Origin: Saprospiraceae bacterium | GTDB taxonomy: Bacteria; Bacteroidota; Bacteroidia; Chitinophagales; Saprospiraceae | Length of the DNA stretch: 37,162 nt | NCBI GenBank assembly: GCA_024762995.1 | Contig: JANTGI010000013.1 | Span: 1-37,162, forward strand | Reading direction: 5' to 3' | Made by a program: the position numbers and the translations under genes | In this document: piece after piece, positions 16,452 to 25,732 of the stretch | How the letters are laid out: every line of letters begins with the position of its first letter | Numbering within the stretch: position 1 is the first letter of the stretch | Notes under the pieces: generated by a model | The model's input: only the letters and a program-made list of their open reading frames with translations | Told to the model about the DNA's origin: nothing | Databases searched by the model: none

Positions 16452-17492
16452 CTATTTTTTAACGATTTTGGCATCCTGCATCTGACTAACCATATCCTCA
16501 ATGGTTTTCTCCAAAGGCAAATAAGTCAAACCTAATTCTTCTTTGCTTTTAGTCGCATTAAGTTGAATGTCGTGTCCTACATTCCGGCTTATAAATTTTG
16601 TCGTAAGACCAAACATCCTTCCAACCAGATAGAGCATAAATTTGGGAGATTGCATCATCGGCAATTTATATTTATTACTATAAATTCCATTAATCAGTTG
16701 GGAGAAGTCATAGACACTCAATGTCCTTTCCGCAAGGATATGGCGACCTGCTGCATCGTCTTTTTCCAAAGCCAGAATGTGTGCCTTCGCCACGTCTCTC
16801 ACATCGACAAATCCAAAGACCAAGTTCGGAGCGCCCATGTAATATTTTCCGGTCAACATTTCCTTCATAAAATTCAAACTTTCCGAGTTAGAAGTCGTCG
16901 TCAAGGAAGGGCCCATCACAAAGGACGGATTGATCACCACCAAATCCCATTGGTCTTGATTTTCGTAGATTTCCCAAGCCTTTTTTTCCGCAAGGACCTT
17001 GGAATAAGAATAGGGTTGATGCGTCAATGAACTGGATGTATTAAAATGCGCTTCCGTAAATTCTGATAGGCCTTGCTCCTTCATATCCACATTGTCTCCG
17101 TGGACAGCAGCCACACTTGAAGTAAGTACAACTTTTTTTACCGTAGATGATTTTGTGGCGGCATTAAGGACATTTTCCGTACCTTTGAGTGCCGGATCAA
17201 TCAACTCCTTTTGGGCATCTTTTATTCGAAAGCTAAAAGGAGAAGCCATGTGAATAATGGCTTGGCAACCTTCGGCGGCGGCATCAAAAGCTCCGTCTGT
17301 AAGCAAATTGGCTTCCCAAAATTCGAGAGAACCAGGAGTTTCTTTTTCAATATCCAACAGGTGTTGGTATTTCTCTTTTTTTGATTTGTCTCGGACGGTT
17401 AATCGAACAGTATGTCCTTTTTCCAAAAGGTCTTTAGTTACCCAAGACCCTAAATATCCTGTTCCGCCAGTCACTAAGGTAGTTTGTTTCAT
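16452..17492 (-). CDS. Extended SDR NAD(P)-dependent reductase/epimerase-like
   Basis: This 346-residue cytoplasmic oxidoreductase has the Rossmann nucleotide-binding motif TGGTGYLG at 8-15 and the catalytic YxxxK as Y161-SYS-K165, with an upstream Ser in LTSSVAAVHG. The overall sequence resembles dihydroflavonol-4-reductase-like aldehyde/ketone reductases (extended SDR). The substrate cannot be read from sequence. Its ATG overlaps the TetR stop as ATGA, so the two are translationally coupled, and TetR probably controls it. Such TetR-reductase pairs often handle reactive carbonyls or xenobiotics; that role is inference. Confidence 0.88.
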   Translation of the reverse strand: MKQTTLVTGGTGYLGSWVTKDLLEKGHTVRLTVRDKSKKEKYQHLLDIEKETPGSLEFWEANLLTDGAFDAAAEGCQAIIHMASPFSFRIKDAQKELIDPALKGTENVLNAATKSSTVKKVVLTSSVAAVHGDNVDMKEQGLSEFTEAHFNTSSSLTHQPYSYSKVLAEKKAWEIYENQDQWDLVVINPSFVMGPSLTTTSNSESLNFMKEMLTGKYYMGAPNLVFGFVDVRDVAKAHILALEKDDAAGRHILAERTLSVYDFSQLINGIYSNKYKLPMMQSPKFMLYLVGRMFGLTTKFISRNVGHDIQLNATKSKEELGLTYLPLEKTIEDMVSQMQDAKIVKK

Positions 17493-18064
17493 TGTTCTAG
17501 ATTTTTTGAGTTATGGACACCATCCCATGAAATGGCAATGGCTTGTTCCAGAAGTGTATTTGTAATTTTTAAGGTTTTTGAATGAGCCAATTGCGTGAGA
17601 GCGACCACGTTGCCATAGATGGTTTCGGTCATTAACTGAAGGTCAATATTTTTTAGTATTTTTAATTGGATGCCTTCCGCCAAAAAATCAATAACCGGCT
17701 CATAAAAAACCAATCCTTCCTGTCTGGTCGTCTCCGTAATAATTGGCAAATGCCCAAAATGCTGTGAGAATCTGAACATCAATTCGTGCTGATAAAAAAA
17801 GTTAAAAATATTCTTCCAAATTTGGTAAAAACGTGCTTTATACTCCATTTTTTTATCCACATCTTTCATGATGCTTGCGCCAAATTCCTTCTTGACATCT
17901 AAGTAAATCTGATTGATTATTTCATTTTTGCTCTTAAAATGGTGGTAAATTGTCCCCATGGCCACTCCGGACACTTTAGATATCTGAGACATCGGAGTCT
18001 CTTGAATCCCTTGATTAACAATGAGTTGCAGAGCCGTCTGGGTTATTTTTTCTTTTTTTGTCAT
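17489..18064 (-). CDS. TetR/AcrR-family transcriptional regulator
   Basis: This 191-residue repressor-type protein has the N-terminal TetR helix-turn-helix at about 10-50 (ISKVSGVAMGTIYHHFKSKN, with the family-typical TIYHHF recognition helix) and an all-helical ligand-binding C-terminus. It is coupled to the SDR gene by a four-base ATGA overlap. A 10-bp perfect palindrome lies six bases upstream of its ATG and is a likely autoregulatory operator. Ligand unknown. Confidence 0.93.
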   Translation of the reverse strand: MTKKEKITQTALQLIVNQGIQETPMSQISKVSGVAMGTIYHHFKSKNEIINQIYLDVKKEFGASIMKDVDKKMEYKARFYQIWKNIFNFFYQHELMFRFSQHFGHLPIITETTRQEGLVFYEPVIDFLAEGIQLKILKNIDLQLMTETIYGNVVALTQLAHSKTLKITNTLLEQAIAISWDGVHNSKNLEQ

Positions 18065-18069
18065 TGTAG

Positions 18070-18079
18070 TGAACGTTCA
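18070..18079. promoter_or_regulatory. Palindromic operator candidate for the TetR regulator
   Basis: TGAACGTTCA is a perfect 10-bp palindrome five bases from the TetR start codon. Sites of this form, centred on ACGT, are common for TetR-family repressors, and the position would let binding block early transcription of the TetR-SDR unit. Flanking symmetry beyond 10 bp is weak. Confidence 0.5.
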
Positions 18080-18154
18080 TTCGGTTGCAAAGTAACGGTT
18101 TTTTGGGGATAGATGCTAATTTGCTAAAATTGGTAAAAATCTAGCTGCCTAACA

Positions 18155-18874
18155 TCAGGGCGTAGCCAAACTCTCCAGTCGGGTCGCCCTCACTCGCTCA
18201 ACAAGCAAACGATGCCCCAAGTCATTCATATGAATACCATCACCCGAGTCAAACTCGGATCGGATAAATCCATTTTCCATAGCAAATCCATGCCAAAAAT
18301 CTATCACCGAATCCCCATAACGATGCTCTATGGAATCTAATAATTCAAATTGCAAATTAACTTGGGAGCGTTTAGAAAAATTTCTTGGTTGAGGCGTACA
18401 AATCCATGTTTTTACTCCTTGCGTGGCAGCATTTTTAATAATGGTATCAAAATTAGTCAATTGAATACTGACGGGAAAGTTATGCGCGGCATCATTGGAG
18501 GGCATATTGATAATAATCGCATAAGGATGGTAAGTCAACGCCTTGGTTACATTTCTACTCGAATCTATACGTATATCCAATCCGGCTGGAACAGACATCC
18601 CCGTCGGCAAAATTTGATAAGTCGTATATCCTCCCTTGGCCAGATTGATTAAGGCAAGTTTTGACGTCTTGTTTAGATACTTTTGGTATCTTTTCACCCA
18701 CGAACTATCTGGGGTTGACACACCCCATCCGGCCGCAGTCGAAGAGCCTAATACGACAATGGGACCGGTTTGACCAACATCCATAGCCTGCTCCTTCCTA
18801 ATCGTTGATAATGACTGGCAGGACAAACCCGTCAATAGTATTATTATCAAGATAAAATTAAAATTAAATTTCAC
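18155..18874 (-). CDS. SGNH/GDSL-type hydrolase lipoprotein
   Basis: This is 239 residues from the GTG at 18874, which gives a classic lipoprotein signal with lipobox LTGLSC (Cys19). A TTG at 18907 would prepend 11 residues and is less likely. SGNH blocks are present: Ser45 in VLGSSTAAGWG, Gly82 in LAKGGYTT, Asn127 in NMPSNDA, and D212xxH215 in DGIHMN. These form the Ser-His-Asp esterase machinery with its oxyanion residues. It is 81 bases downstream of susD on the same strand and is the last PUL gene, suggesting a carbohydrate esterase that strips acyl groups from imported or surface-bound oligosaccharides. The substrate is inferred from context only. Confidence 0.85.
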   Translation of the reverse strand: MKFNFNFILIIILLTGLSCQSLSTIRKEQAMDVGQTGPIVVLGSSTAAGWGVSTPDSSWVKRYQKYLNKTSKLALINLAKGGYTTYQILPTGMSVPAGLDIRIDSSRNVTKALTYHPYAIIINMPSNDAAHNFPVSIQLTNFDTIIKNAATQGVKTWICTPQPRNFSKRSQVNLQFELLDSIEHRYGDSVIDFWHGFAMENGFIRSEFDSGDGIHMNDLGHRLLVERVRATRLESLATP

Positions 18875-18955
18875 AATATTTTTTTTAATATCAACAACCA
18901 GGGTCAAGAACCCTAAAACATGTCTAAGAATTTAGAAAACCAAAAAAATCCACCA

Positions 18956-20431
18956 TCAATACCCCATATTCTGAGTCATCACCCCACCTAACAAATCAAT
19001 TTCTGACTGCGGAATTGGTAATAGTTCATGTTTGTTTTCTACAAAATCTTTTCCGAGTGCTTGGAGCGTTGTCGCTGCTCTTTTTTGACGAACTAAGTCA
19101 AACCAACGATGTTGCTCCATCCCTAACTCCGCTCTTCGTTCATGCCAAATTTTTTGACGCAAGACATCTTTGTCAGTCGTGGTGATTTCCGGAAGGATAA
19201 AATTATTTCCTTGGCGAGCACGTGCTCTTACTACTTCTAGAAGTACCAAAGCGTCATTAGGTTTATTATTTTCATTCATGGCTTCCGCAGCTATCAACAA
19301 GATATCGGCATAACGCAAAATACGAATATTACCGGGGCCGTTGCCATTGCCACCGGGGTGATTGGCCACCCATGCTTTTTGATTATATCGCTCATTAAAA
19401 ATATTGGGATTGTCTTCCACCACCGTCGAACCATCCGGCAAGGTCTCTCCCACATATAAAATAGTCGCATCCCGTCGCGGGTCACCCGGCTCAAAAGAAG
19501 TGACAAAATCATCCGATGGGCGATTGAATCCCCATCCAAGATTAGGGGTGCCCCTAACTCCCTGAACTTCATTGTATTGTGAGCCAAAATTACCTTCTTC
19601 GTATGAGGCAGCTTGTACTTCAAAAATAGATTCATTACTATTTTCTCCTTCTTGCTGAAACAGTTTTGTGTAATTAGGATACAGGCCATATTCTTGCGAA
19701 TCAATGACTTTTTGAGCATAGATTTCCGCTTGAGCAAAATCTTCCATAGTCAAATATACTTTCGCCAAAAGGCCGTTAGCTGCTCCTTTGGTGACACGTC
19801 CTAGGTCTGCCGGCGCATAAGCAGATTTTTCCGGAAGGACTTCGGCGGCTGCTTTTAAATCATTAATTATAAACTCATAAATCCGATCTTTCGACACACG
19901 GGGCTGCTCGTATTCATCTTGTGTCAAAATGTGATCCACCAAAGGCAAATCCCCAAACCATCGTACCAAATTAAAATAATAATAAGCGCGCAAAAAATGA
20001 GCTTCCGCCAAAAGACGCGCCTTCAATTCTTCATCCATGTCGATACCCGGCACATTATCTAATACCGAATTGGCCCGATAAATCCCATGATAATAACCCT
20101 TCCAAACAGATAGAAAAGCAATATTAGACGGATCAAAAGTAAAATCATCCAATTCTCTTAAAAAATTGGCATCATTGGGCAAACTCCCTTTGTCAGAATC
20201 ATCTGAAATAATGTCCGTCAATCCAATGTAACTAAAGACATGGACATCCCAGCTTCTTAATTGATTGTAAATCGCATTGGTCGCCCAAACAGCGTGTTGC
20301 TCCGTCTTGTAAAAATTGTCGGTCGAAAGCTGCCCCTTTGGTTTTTTATCAAAAAAAGATTCCTTTACACAACCCGATAAAAAGAAAAGGGCCAATGTAA
20401 GCATGATGAGTTGAGTTGAATTATTTTTCAT
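18956..20431 (-). CDS. susD: SusD/RagB family outer-membrane glycan-binding lipoprotein
   Basis: This 491-residue lipoprotein has a lipobox FLSGC at Cys21, followed by the usual FDKKPKGQLS segment. The fold signature includes tetratricopeptide-like helices (ARLLAEAHFLRAYYYFNLVR at about 132-151) and the conserved C-terminal half with ILRYADILLIAAEA and HERRAELGMEQHRWFDLVR-type text. SusD proteins cap the SusC transporter and capture oligosaccharides. It lies 44 bases after susC on the same strand, as expected for a cognate pair. Length is normal. The ligand is not predictable from this sequence; PUL context suggests a glucan. Confidence 0.95.
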   Translation of the reverse strand: MKNNSTQLIMLTLALFFLSGCVKESFFDKKPKGQLSTDNFYKTEQHAVWATNAIYNQLRSWDVHVFSYIGLTDIISDDSDKGSLPNDANFLRELDDFTFDPSNIAFLSVWKGYYHGIYRANSVLDNVPGIDMDEELKARLLAEAHFLRAYYYFNLVRWFGDLPLVDHILTQDEYEQPRVSKDRIYEFIINDLKAAAEVLPEKSAYAPADLGRVTKGAANGLLAKVYLTMEDFAQAEIYAQKVIDSQEYGLYPNYTKLFQQEGENSNESIFEVQAASYEEGNFGSQYNEVQGVRGTPNLGWGFNRPSDDFVTSFEPGDPRRDATILYVGETLPDGSTVVEDNPNIFNERYNQKAWVANHPGGNGNGPGNIRILRYADILLIAAEAMNENNKPNDALVLLEVVRARARQGNNFILPEITTTDKDVLRQKIWHERRAELGMEQHRWFDLVRQKRAATTLQALGKDFVENKHELLPIPQSEIDLLGGVMTQNMGY

Positions 20432-20475
20432 TTTTTTTTATTTTTCAGGTCGATAGAAAAAATGGATTCCTAATA

Positions 20476-23454
20476 TTAAAAATTAGTAGTCAAGCCAAAT
20501 GTGACCGTTTTTGCCGGCGGGAATATCCCCCGATCCACTCCATTATTCAAAGGTTGTTCGGAGGCAATCTCCGGTGAATAACCACTATAAGATGAATTAT
20601 TCCATAAATCCGTCCCACTTACATAAAACCTAACTGAAGTAAATTTCCATTTTTGCGTAAGCGATGCCGGTAGAGTATAACCGAATTGAACACTTCTTAA
20701 TTTTAAATAGGAACCATCTTCCAACATCCAGTCAGAAACTAAATAATTGTGTCCACCATTGGTCACGCGCGGCTCAGTGGTGCTCGTCCCTTCACCGGTC
20801 CAACGGTCTAAATAAGACGATTCAAAATTATAGGTACCGAAGCGGGCAACCTTCTTGGCATTGGCCACTTTATTGCCAGTCTGCCCCGTAAAATCAATGC
20901 CTACATCAAAACCTAAATAGGAAGCACCCAAATTAAAACCATATATCAAAGTTGGTATGGAACTACCCAGATAGACACGATCTTCTTCTGAAGTAATCTT
21001 CCCATCCCCATTTTGATCAACAAATCTCAAATCACCGGGTTGCTCATCTCCGATGGTCGCCCCTTGGTCAATTTCAGCTTGATTTTGAAAAATACCATTG
21101 GTCTCATAGCCGTAAAAAGCACCAATCGGATGACCGGGAACTGTATATGTAATTCGCTTACCGCCAACACCTAAGTCACCACCTTCTAAAAAATCACGTC
21201 CTTGTCCCAACGACAATACTTCATTATGTACGGTCGTAAATTGCGCACCGAGAGAGTAGGAAAATTTTCCGGCTTGTCGCCAGTTAATACTTGCTTCAAT
21301 TCCACGATTGAGAATATCCGCCGCATTCTGAAAAGGCGGATTAGCCGCCCCCACCAAATCCGGAATATTTGGACGCAACAAGATGCCTGTTGTGACCTTT
21401 CGGTAATAATCAAACTCCGCCGTAAGTTGGTTTTTTAAGAAGGAAATTTCCATTCCGATATTGGTTTGCTTGGACTCTTCCCATTTCAAATCATCATTCG
21501 ACAAATTAATGGGCGCATAGCCGTAATGTATGGTTTCGTTGACGCCAAAGATGGCATCTAAGCCACCGGATACGATGGCGACACTTGGGTAAGAACTAAT
21601 TTTTTCACTTCCCGTAACGCCCCAACCGGCTCTAAACTTCAACCTGGAAATAATATTATTTTTGACCAAAAATGGCTCTTGTGAAGCGACCCAACCTAGT
21701 GAAAAAGATGGGAATTGGGCATAGCGATTATTTTTACCAAATTTTGAAGAGCCGTCAACACGATAGCTAACTGTCGCCAAATACTTACTCTGATAACTGT
21801 ATTGAGTCCTAAATAAATAGGAAAAAATGGACCAATCATCAGCGCTATTATAATTGGTCTGAAAATCAGCCGGCCCTGCATCTAAATAATAAAATTCTTC
21901 CGTCTCTCCCAGCACATTCTTCCGAGTACCACCAAACCATTCGCTGTCATTGGTCTGGGCCACCACACCTCCCAATATGGTCAAGTCATGGTCTCCCATC
22001 TTCTTACTAAAAGTCAATAAATTATCAAACACTTTATTTTGATTTTTATTCGTATTGACGGAGATGGAGTTTTCTTGATTTTGCGAACTTGGAGACACAA
22101 AGAAAACAGGAACAAAAACCTTTCCTTCGCCATATGCCATATTCAAGCCCAGACTACTTTTAAAGGTGAAGTATTTTAAAAAATTGACCTGTGCATAAAC
22201 ATTACCATTCAGCTGATTTGATTTATTAAAATTATGATTAAACTCAAATTGAGCGGCGGGATTTCCGACAGGTGAAGTATCCCAAAAATGACCGGTTGAA
22301 TCTCTTGGAGCAAAAATAGGATAAACCCGATAGGCATTCATCAACACACCGGGCGCATTGACAGAATGGGTATTGATAAAAGACAGGTTGTGTCCAAATT
22401 TCACTTGTTTCGTTAAATGATATTCATTATTCATCCGAAAAGTAATCCGATTAAAATCTGATTGCTTAATGATTCCTTCTTGCGAAAAATAATTACCACT
22501 TAAATTAAATGTCATTTTTTCTCCCCCACCGGAAGCACTCAAGTTGGCATTAAAAATCGGTGCCGTTTGGAAAATATAATCCTGCCAATCAAATCCTTCC
22601 CCATACTGCTCGACATCACTGTAAAGGGGCGAACGATTTTCGTTGACCGCAGCTTCATTGGCCAAAGTCGCAAATTCAGTTCCATTCGCCAAATCAATTT
22701 TCTTGACCACTTTTTGTGTGCCATAATAGGTCGAAAAACCAAAAGTAGTCTTCTGGTCTAATTGTCCTTTTTTGGTGGTGACAATGATGACTCCATTAGC
22801 ACCGCGCGACCCGTAAATCGCTGTGGCAGAAGCATCTTTGAGCACGTCAATCGCTTCTATATCATTGGTACTCAAGTGGTTAATACTTTCCATAATGACT
22901 CCATCGACTACATAAATCGGACGAGCATCCCCAAAAGTACCTACCCCACGAATCCGAATAACCGGACTACTACCCGGCTGACCTGACGGTGCAGATACTT
23001 GCACGCCCGTCACCTTCCCCTGCAAAGCTTGCTCGACATTGGAAGTAGGAATTTTGGCAATTTCCTTGGACTCCACGTGAGAAACAGCACCGGTCACATC
23101 ACTTTTCTTTTGAACACCATATCCCACGACAACCACATCTGTTAGCACTTGGGCATCAATATCCAAGGTCACATCAATCACTGCCCGCCCATCAATAGGC
23201 AGGATTTCTTCTTTAAATCCAACATAGGATATTACCAAGCTGTCCTTTGGGGATTGGACAGATAATTCATACTTCCCATCATAGTCGGTGGTTGTCCCTG
23301 TTGATGTATTCTTAATCATCACAACTGCACCGATGGCAGGCAAACCATCCGGTTCATAAATTGTACCTGACACTTTGGCTTGCGCAAAAAGAAAAGAAAT
23401 AGGCAACATGCTAAAGAGTAGCAGCTGAGTAAATTTGTGGCTTAATATTTTCAT
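20476..23454 (-). CDS. susC: SusC/RagA family TonB-dependent outer-membrane transporter
   Basis: This 992-residue TonB-dependent transporter has a signal peptide (to about 25, LLFSMLPISFLFAQA), a carboxypeptidase-D regulatory-like domain (about 28-105, VSGTIYEPDGLPAIGAVV), a TonB-box-like VVVVGYG, and a plug with the family motifs ALQGKVTGVQV, YVVDGV and IYGSRGANGVI (about 115-225). A 22-strand barrel ends in TVTFGLTTNF with a C-terminal Phe. A calcium-loop-like segment (DQNGDGKITSEED) lies in the barrel, as in many SusC proteins. It imports oligosaccharides with SusD. It lies 49 bases after the GH3 gene, so SusC/SusD sit downstream of the enzymes rather than at the head of the operon. No strong TAnnTTTG box was found in that gap. 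Confidence 0.96.
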   Translation of the reverse strand: MKILSHKFTQLLLFSMLPISFLFAQAKVSGTIYEPDGLPAIGAVVMIKNTSTGTTTDYDGKYELSVQSPKDSLVISYVGFKEEILPIDGRAVIDVTLDIDAQVLTDVVVVGYGVQKKSDVTGAVSHVESKEIAKIPTSNVEQALQGKVTGVQVSAPSGQPGSSPVIRIRGVGTFGDARPIYVVDGVIMESINHLSTNDIEAIDVLKDASATAIYGSRGANGVIIVTTKKGQLDQKTTFGFSTYYGTQKVVKKIDLANGTEFATLANEAAVNENRSPLYSDVEQYGEGFDWQDYIFQTAPIFNANLSASGGGEKMTFNLSGNYFSQEGIIKQSDFNRITFRMNNEYHLTKQVKFGHNLSFINTHSVNAPGVLMNAYRVYPIFAPRDSTGHFWDTSPVGNPAAQFEFNHNFNKSNQLNGNVYAQVNFLKYFTFKSSLGLNMAYGEGKVFVPVFFVSPSSQNQENSISVNTNKNQNKVFDNLLTFSKKMGDHDLTILGGVVAQTNDSEWFGGTRKNVLGETEEFYYLDAGPADFQTNYNSADDWSIFSYLFRTQYSYQSKYLATVSYRVDGSSKFGKNNRYAQFPSFSLGWVASQEPFLVKNNIISRLKFRAGWGVTGSEKISSYPSVAIVSGGLDAIFGVNETIHYGYAPINLSNDDLKWEESKQTNIGMEISFLKNQLTAEFDYYRKVTTGILLRPNIPDLVGAANPPFQNAADILNRGIEASINWRQAGKFSYSLGAQFTTVHNEVLSLGQGRDFLEGGDLGVGGKRITYTVPGHPIGAFYGYETNGIFQNQAEIDQGATIGDEQPGDLRFVDQNGDGKITSEEDRVYLGSSIPTLIYGFNLGASYLGFDVGIDFTGQTGNKVANAKKVARFGTYNFESSYLDRWTGEGTSTTEPRVTNGGHNYLVSDWMLEDGSYLKLRSVQFGYTLPASLTQKWKFTSVRFYVSGTDLWNNSSYSGYSPEIASEQPLNNGVDRGIFPPAKTVTFGLTTNF

Positions 23455-23503
23455 TTTTTTTTGTTTTTGTCAGTTAAAACATAGGACAACACAAAAGATA
23501 AAA

Positions 23504-25732
23504 TTAAAAATAGGTGATTGTAACTTTATCCTTTGCTGATGAGTTGGTGCCTACATAAATATCAAATTTTCCAGGCTCAATCGTCCACTTCATATTTTTA
23601 TCATAAAACATAAAGTCCTCTTTGGTTAGTGTAAAAGTAACCGTTTTATACGCTCCTTTTTTAATCTTGACTTGTTGAAAACCTTTTAATTCTTTCACAG
23701 GACGAGTCACACTTCCGACTAAATCATGAATATATAATTGGACGGTTTCCGTTCCGTCATAATCTCCTGTATTTTTAATAATAACTGATATATTAATGGA
23801 GTCGGATTGGGTAAATCGGCGTTTATCCGTGGTGATTTTGCCGTAATCAAAACTCGTATAACTCAATCCATAACCAAATGGATACAGTGGAGTGTTCGGT
23901 ACATCCAAATACTTGCTGGTATATTTGTTTTTGGCATCAAAAGGCCTTCCCGTATGCTTCGCATTGTAAAATATAGGTACTTGACCGACATTTCTGGGAA
24001 AGGTGACCGGCAATTTCCCGGAAGGGTTATACTTACCTAAGAGCACATCCGCCATCGCATGACCGGCTTCTGTGCCTAAAAACCAAGTTTCCACAATGGC
24101 GTCCGCATTTTCAGCAATCCACGGAATGGCCAAGGGCCGCCCATTGGATAAAACGACAATCATCGGCTTGCCCGTTTTTTTGCACATTTTGGCTAATTCC
24201 AATTGATGTCCCGGCAAGCCGATATTAGAACGCGATGCCGCTTCTCCACTCATACCCCTATTCTCACCCAAAGATAAAATAATATAGTCTGCGTCATTAG
24301 CCATTTTTTTAGCTTCCGCAAAACCGGATTGGTCGCCATCATAGATATTGCATCCTTTTGCAAAAGAAAAAATTAAATCGGAACCTGCTTCCTGCAAGCC
24401 TTTTTTTAAAGTAACACAATCTTCCGCATGACCGGACGCACTCCAAGAGCCAAGCATATCTTTTTGACTATCGGCTAAAGGGCCGATGACTGCCACTTTC
24501 TTTTTGGACTTTTGCGGAAGCGGGAGAATTCCTTTTTTATTTTTTAATAATACAATGGATTTTTGCGCAAGCCGGCGGGCAAATTTTCGATGTGCTTCCG
24601 CAAAAACCAATTCTTTTTCTCTTGTTACATTACTGTACTTGTAAGGATCATCAAAAAGACCCAATTCATATTTCATCATCAGCACATTACGAGCCGCTTG
24701 GTTGATTTCTTGAATCGTTACCTTGCCTTCAGCTAAGGATTTTTTAAGGTATTTGTAATAGACAGCTCCTTGCATGTCCATATCGACACCAGATTTTAGT
24801 GCAAGCTCGCCGGCTTCTTTTTCATTCGCAACATTACCATGTTCGACCATTTCGTTGATGGATGTGTAATCGGTGACCACCATTCCGTCGAATTTCCATT
24901 CATCTCGTAAGATGTCTTTAAGTAAGTATTTATTGCCCGTTGCCGGAATGCCATTTAACTCATTGAAAGAAGTCATAAAGGTTCGAACGCCTGCATCAAT
25001 CGCCGCTTTGAAGGGCGGCAAGTAAATCTCTCTCAACGTTCGATCTGATATATCCACCGTATTATAATCTCTCCCTGCTTGAGCGGCACCATAAGCGGCA
25101 AAGTGTTTGGCGCAAGCTAATATCGTATTATTATCTGTCAAATTTGCCCCTTGAAAACCTTTGACTCTAGCCCCGGCTACGGCATTACCCAAGTAAGTAT
25201 CTTCTCCTGCTCCTTCCGAAATTCGCCCCCATCTCGGGTCGCGGGCGATGTCCACCATTGGTGCGAAAGTCCAGTGCAAACCGGCTGCTGAAGCTTCGAT
25301 GGCTCCAATACGGGCGGCTTGTTGTATCGCTGCCAAATCCCAAGAAGCCGCTTCACCCAAAGAGATTGGAAAGATAGTTCTATACCCATGAATGACATCG
25401 TATCCAAATAAAAGGGGGATGCCCAATCGAGTTTCTTCGACCGCCATTTTTTGCAAGGAACGGGTATAAGCCGCTGTATGCGCATTAAAGATAGCGCCAA
25501 CTTTTCCTGCACGTATGTCCGCCTTATAGGTATCGCGCATAGTTGGGCCGGTGGATTCCCAGTCGCTAGTAAATAAAGTCATCTGTCCTATCTTCTCTTC
25601 TGTAGTCATCAGCGCAAGAAGCGAATCCACGGGATGTATATTTTTAATAGTAATAGCCGATTTTGTGGTTTTTTGTGCGGTAGTACACCCAATTATTGAT
25701 AGCACAAAAAGGAAAATTAATTTATTCTTCAT
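23504..25732 (-). CDS. GH3 beta-glucosidase (BglX-like) lipoprotein
   Basis: This is 742 residues from the ATG at 25732; a TTG two codons upstream is not needed. The signal has a lipobox LSIIGC (Cys16). The (beta/alpha)8 domain contains LHWTFAPMVDIARDPRWGR and the nucleophile motif GMVVTDY with Asp288. It is followed by the alpha/beta sandwich and a C-terminal FN3-like domain, the full BglX layout. Expected role: exo-acting hydrolysis of beta-glucosides or beta-glucooligosaccharides in the periplasm. Its start lies inside the preceding glucanase gene (11-base overlap), so the two are coupled. A relic of the same junction exists at 14226-14348. With GH144-like neighbours, a sophorose-type beta-1,2-glucosidase is plausible but not proven. 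Confidence 0.92.
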   Translation of the reverse strand: MKNKLIFLFVLSIIGCTTAQKTTKSAITIKNIHPVDSLLALMTTEEKIGQMTLFTSDWESTGPTMRDTYKADIRAGKVGAIFNAHTAAYTRSLQKMAVEETRLGIPLLFGYDVIHGYRTIFPISLGEAASWDLAAIQQAARIGAIEASAAGLHWTFAPMVDIARDPRWGRISEGAGEDTYLGNAVAGARVKGFQGANLTDNNTILACAKHFAAYGAAQAGRDYNTVDISDRTLREIYLPPFKAAIDAGVRTFMTSFNELNGIPATGNKYLLKDILRDEWKFDGMVVTDYTSINEMVEHGNVANEKEAGELALKSGVDMDMQGAVYYKYLKKSLAEGKVTIQEINQAARNVLMMKYELGLFDDPYKYSNVTREKELVFAEAHRKFARRLAQKSIVLLKNKKGILPLPQKSKKKVAVIGPLADSQKDMLGSWSASGHAEDCVTLKKGLQEAGSDLIFSFAKGCNIYDGDQSGFAEAKKMANDADYIILSLGENRGMSGEAASRSNIGLPGHQLELAKMCKKTGKPMIVVLSNGRPLAIPWIAENADAIVETWFLGTEAGHAMADVLLGKYNPSGKLPVTFPRNVGQVPIFYNAKHTGRPFDAKNKYTSKYLDVPNTPLYPFGYGLSYTSFDYGKITTDKRRFTQSDSINISVIIKNTGDYDGTETVQLYIHDLVGSVTRPVKELKGFQQVKIKKGAYKTVTFTLTKEDFMFYDKNMKWTIEPGKFDIYVGTNSSAKDKVTITYF

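Noticed and set aside
23455-23503. Internal promoter before susC
   Set aside because: Near matches to TAnnTTTG exist in the gap but each has a mismatch or wrong spacing; co-transcription with GH3 is the simpler reading.
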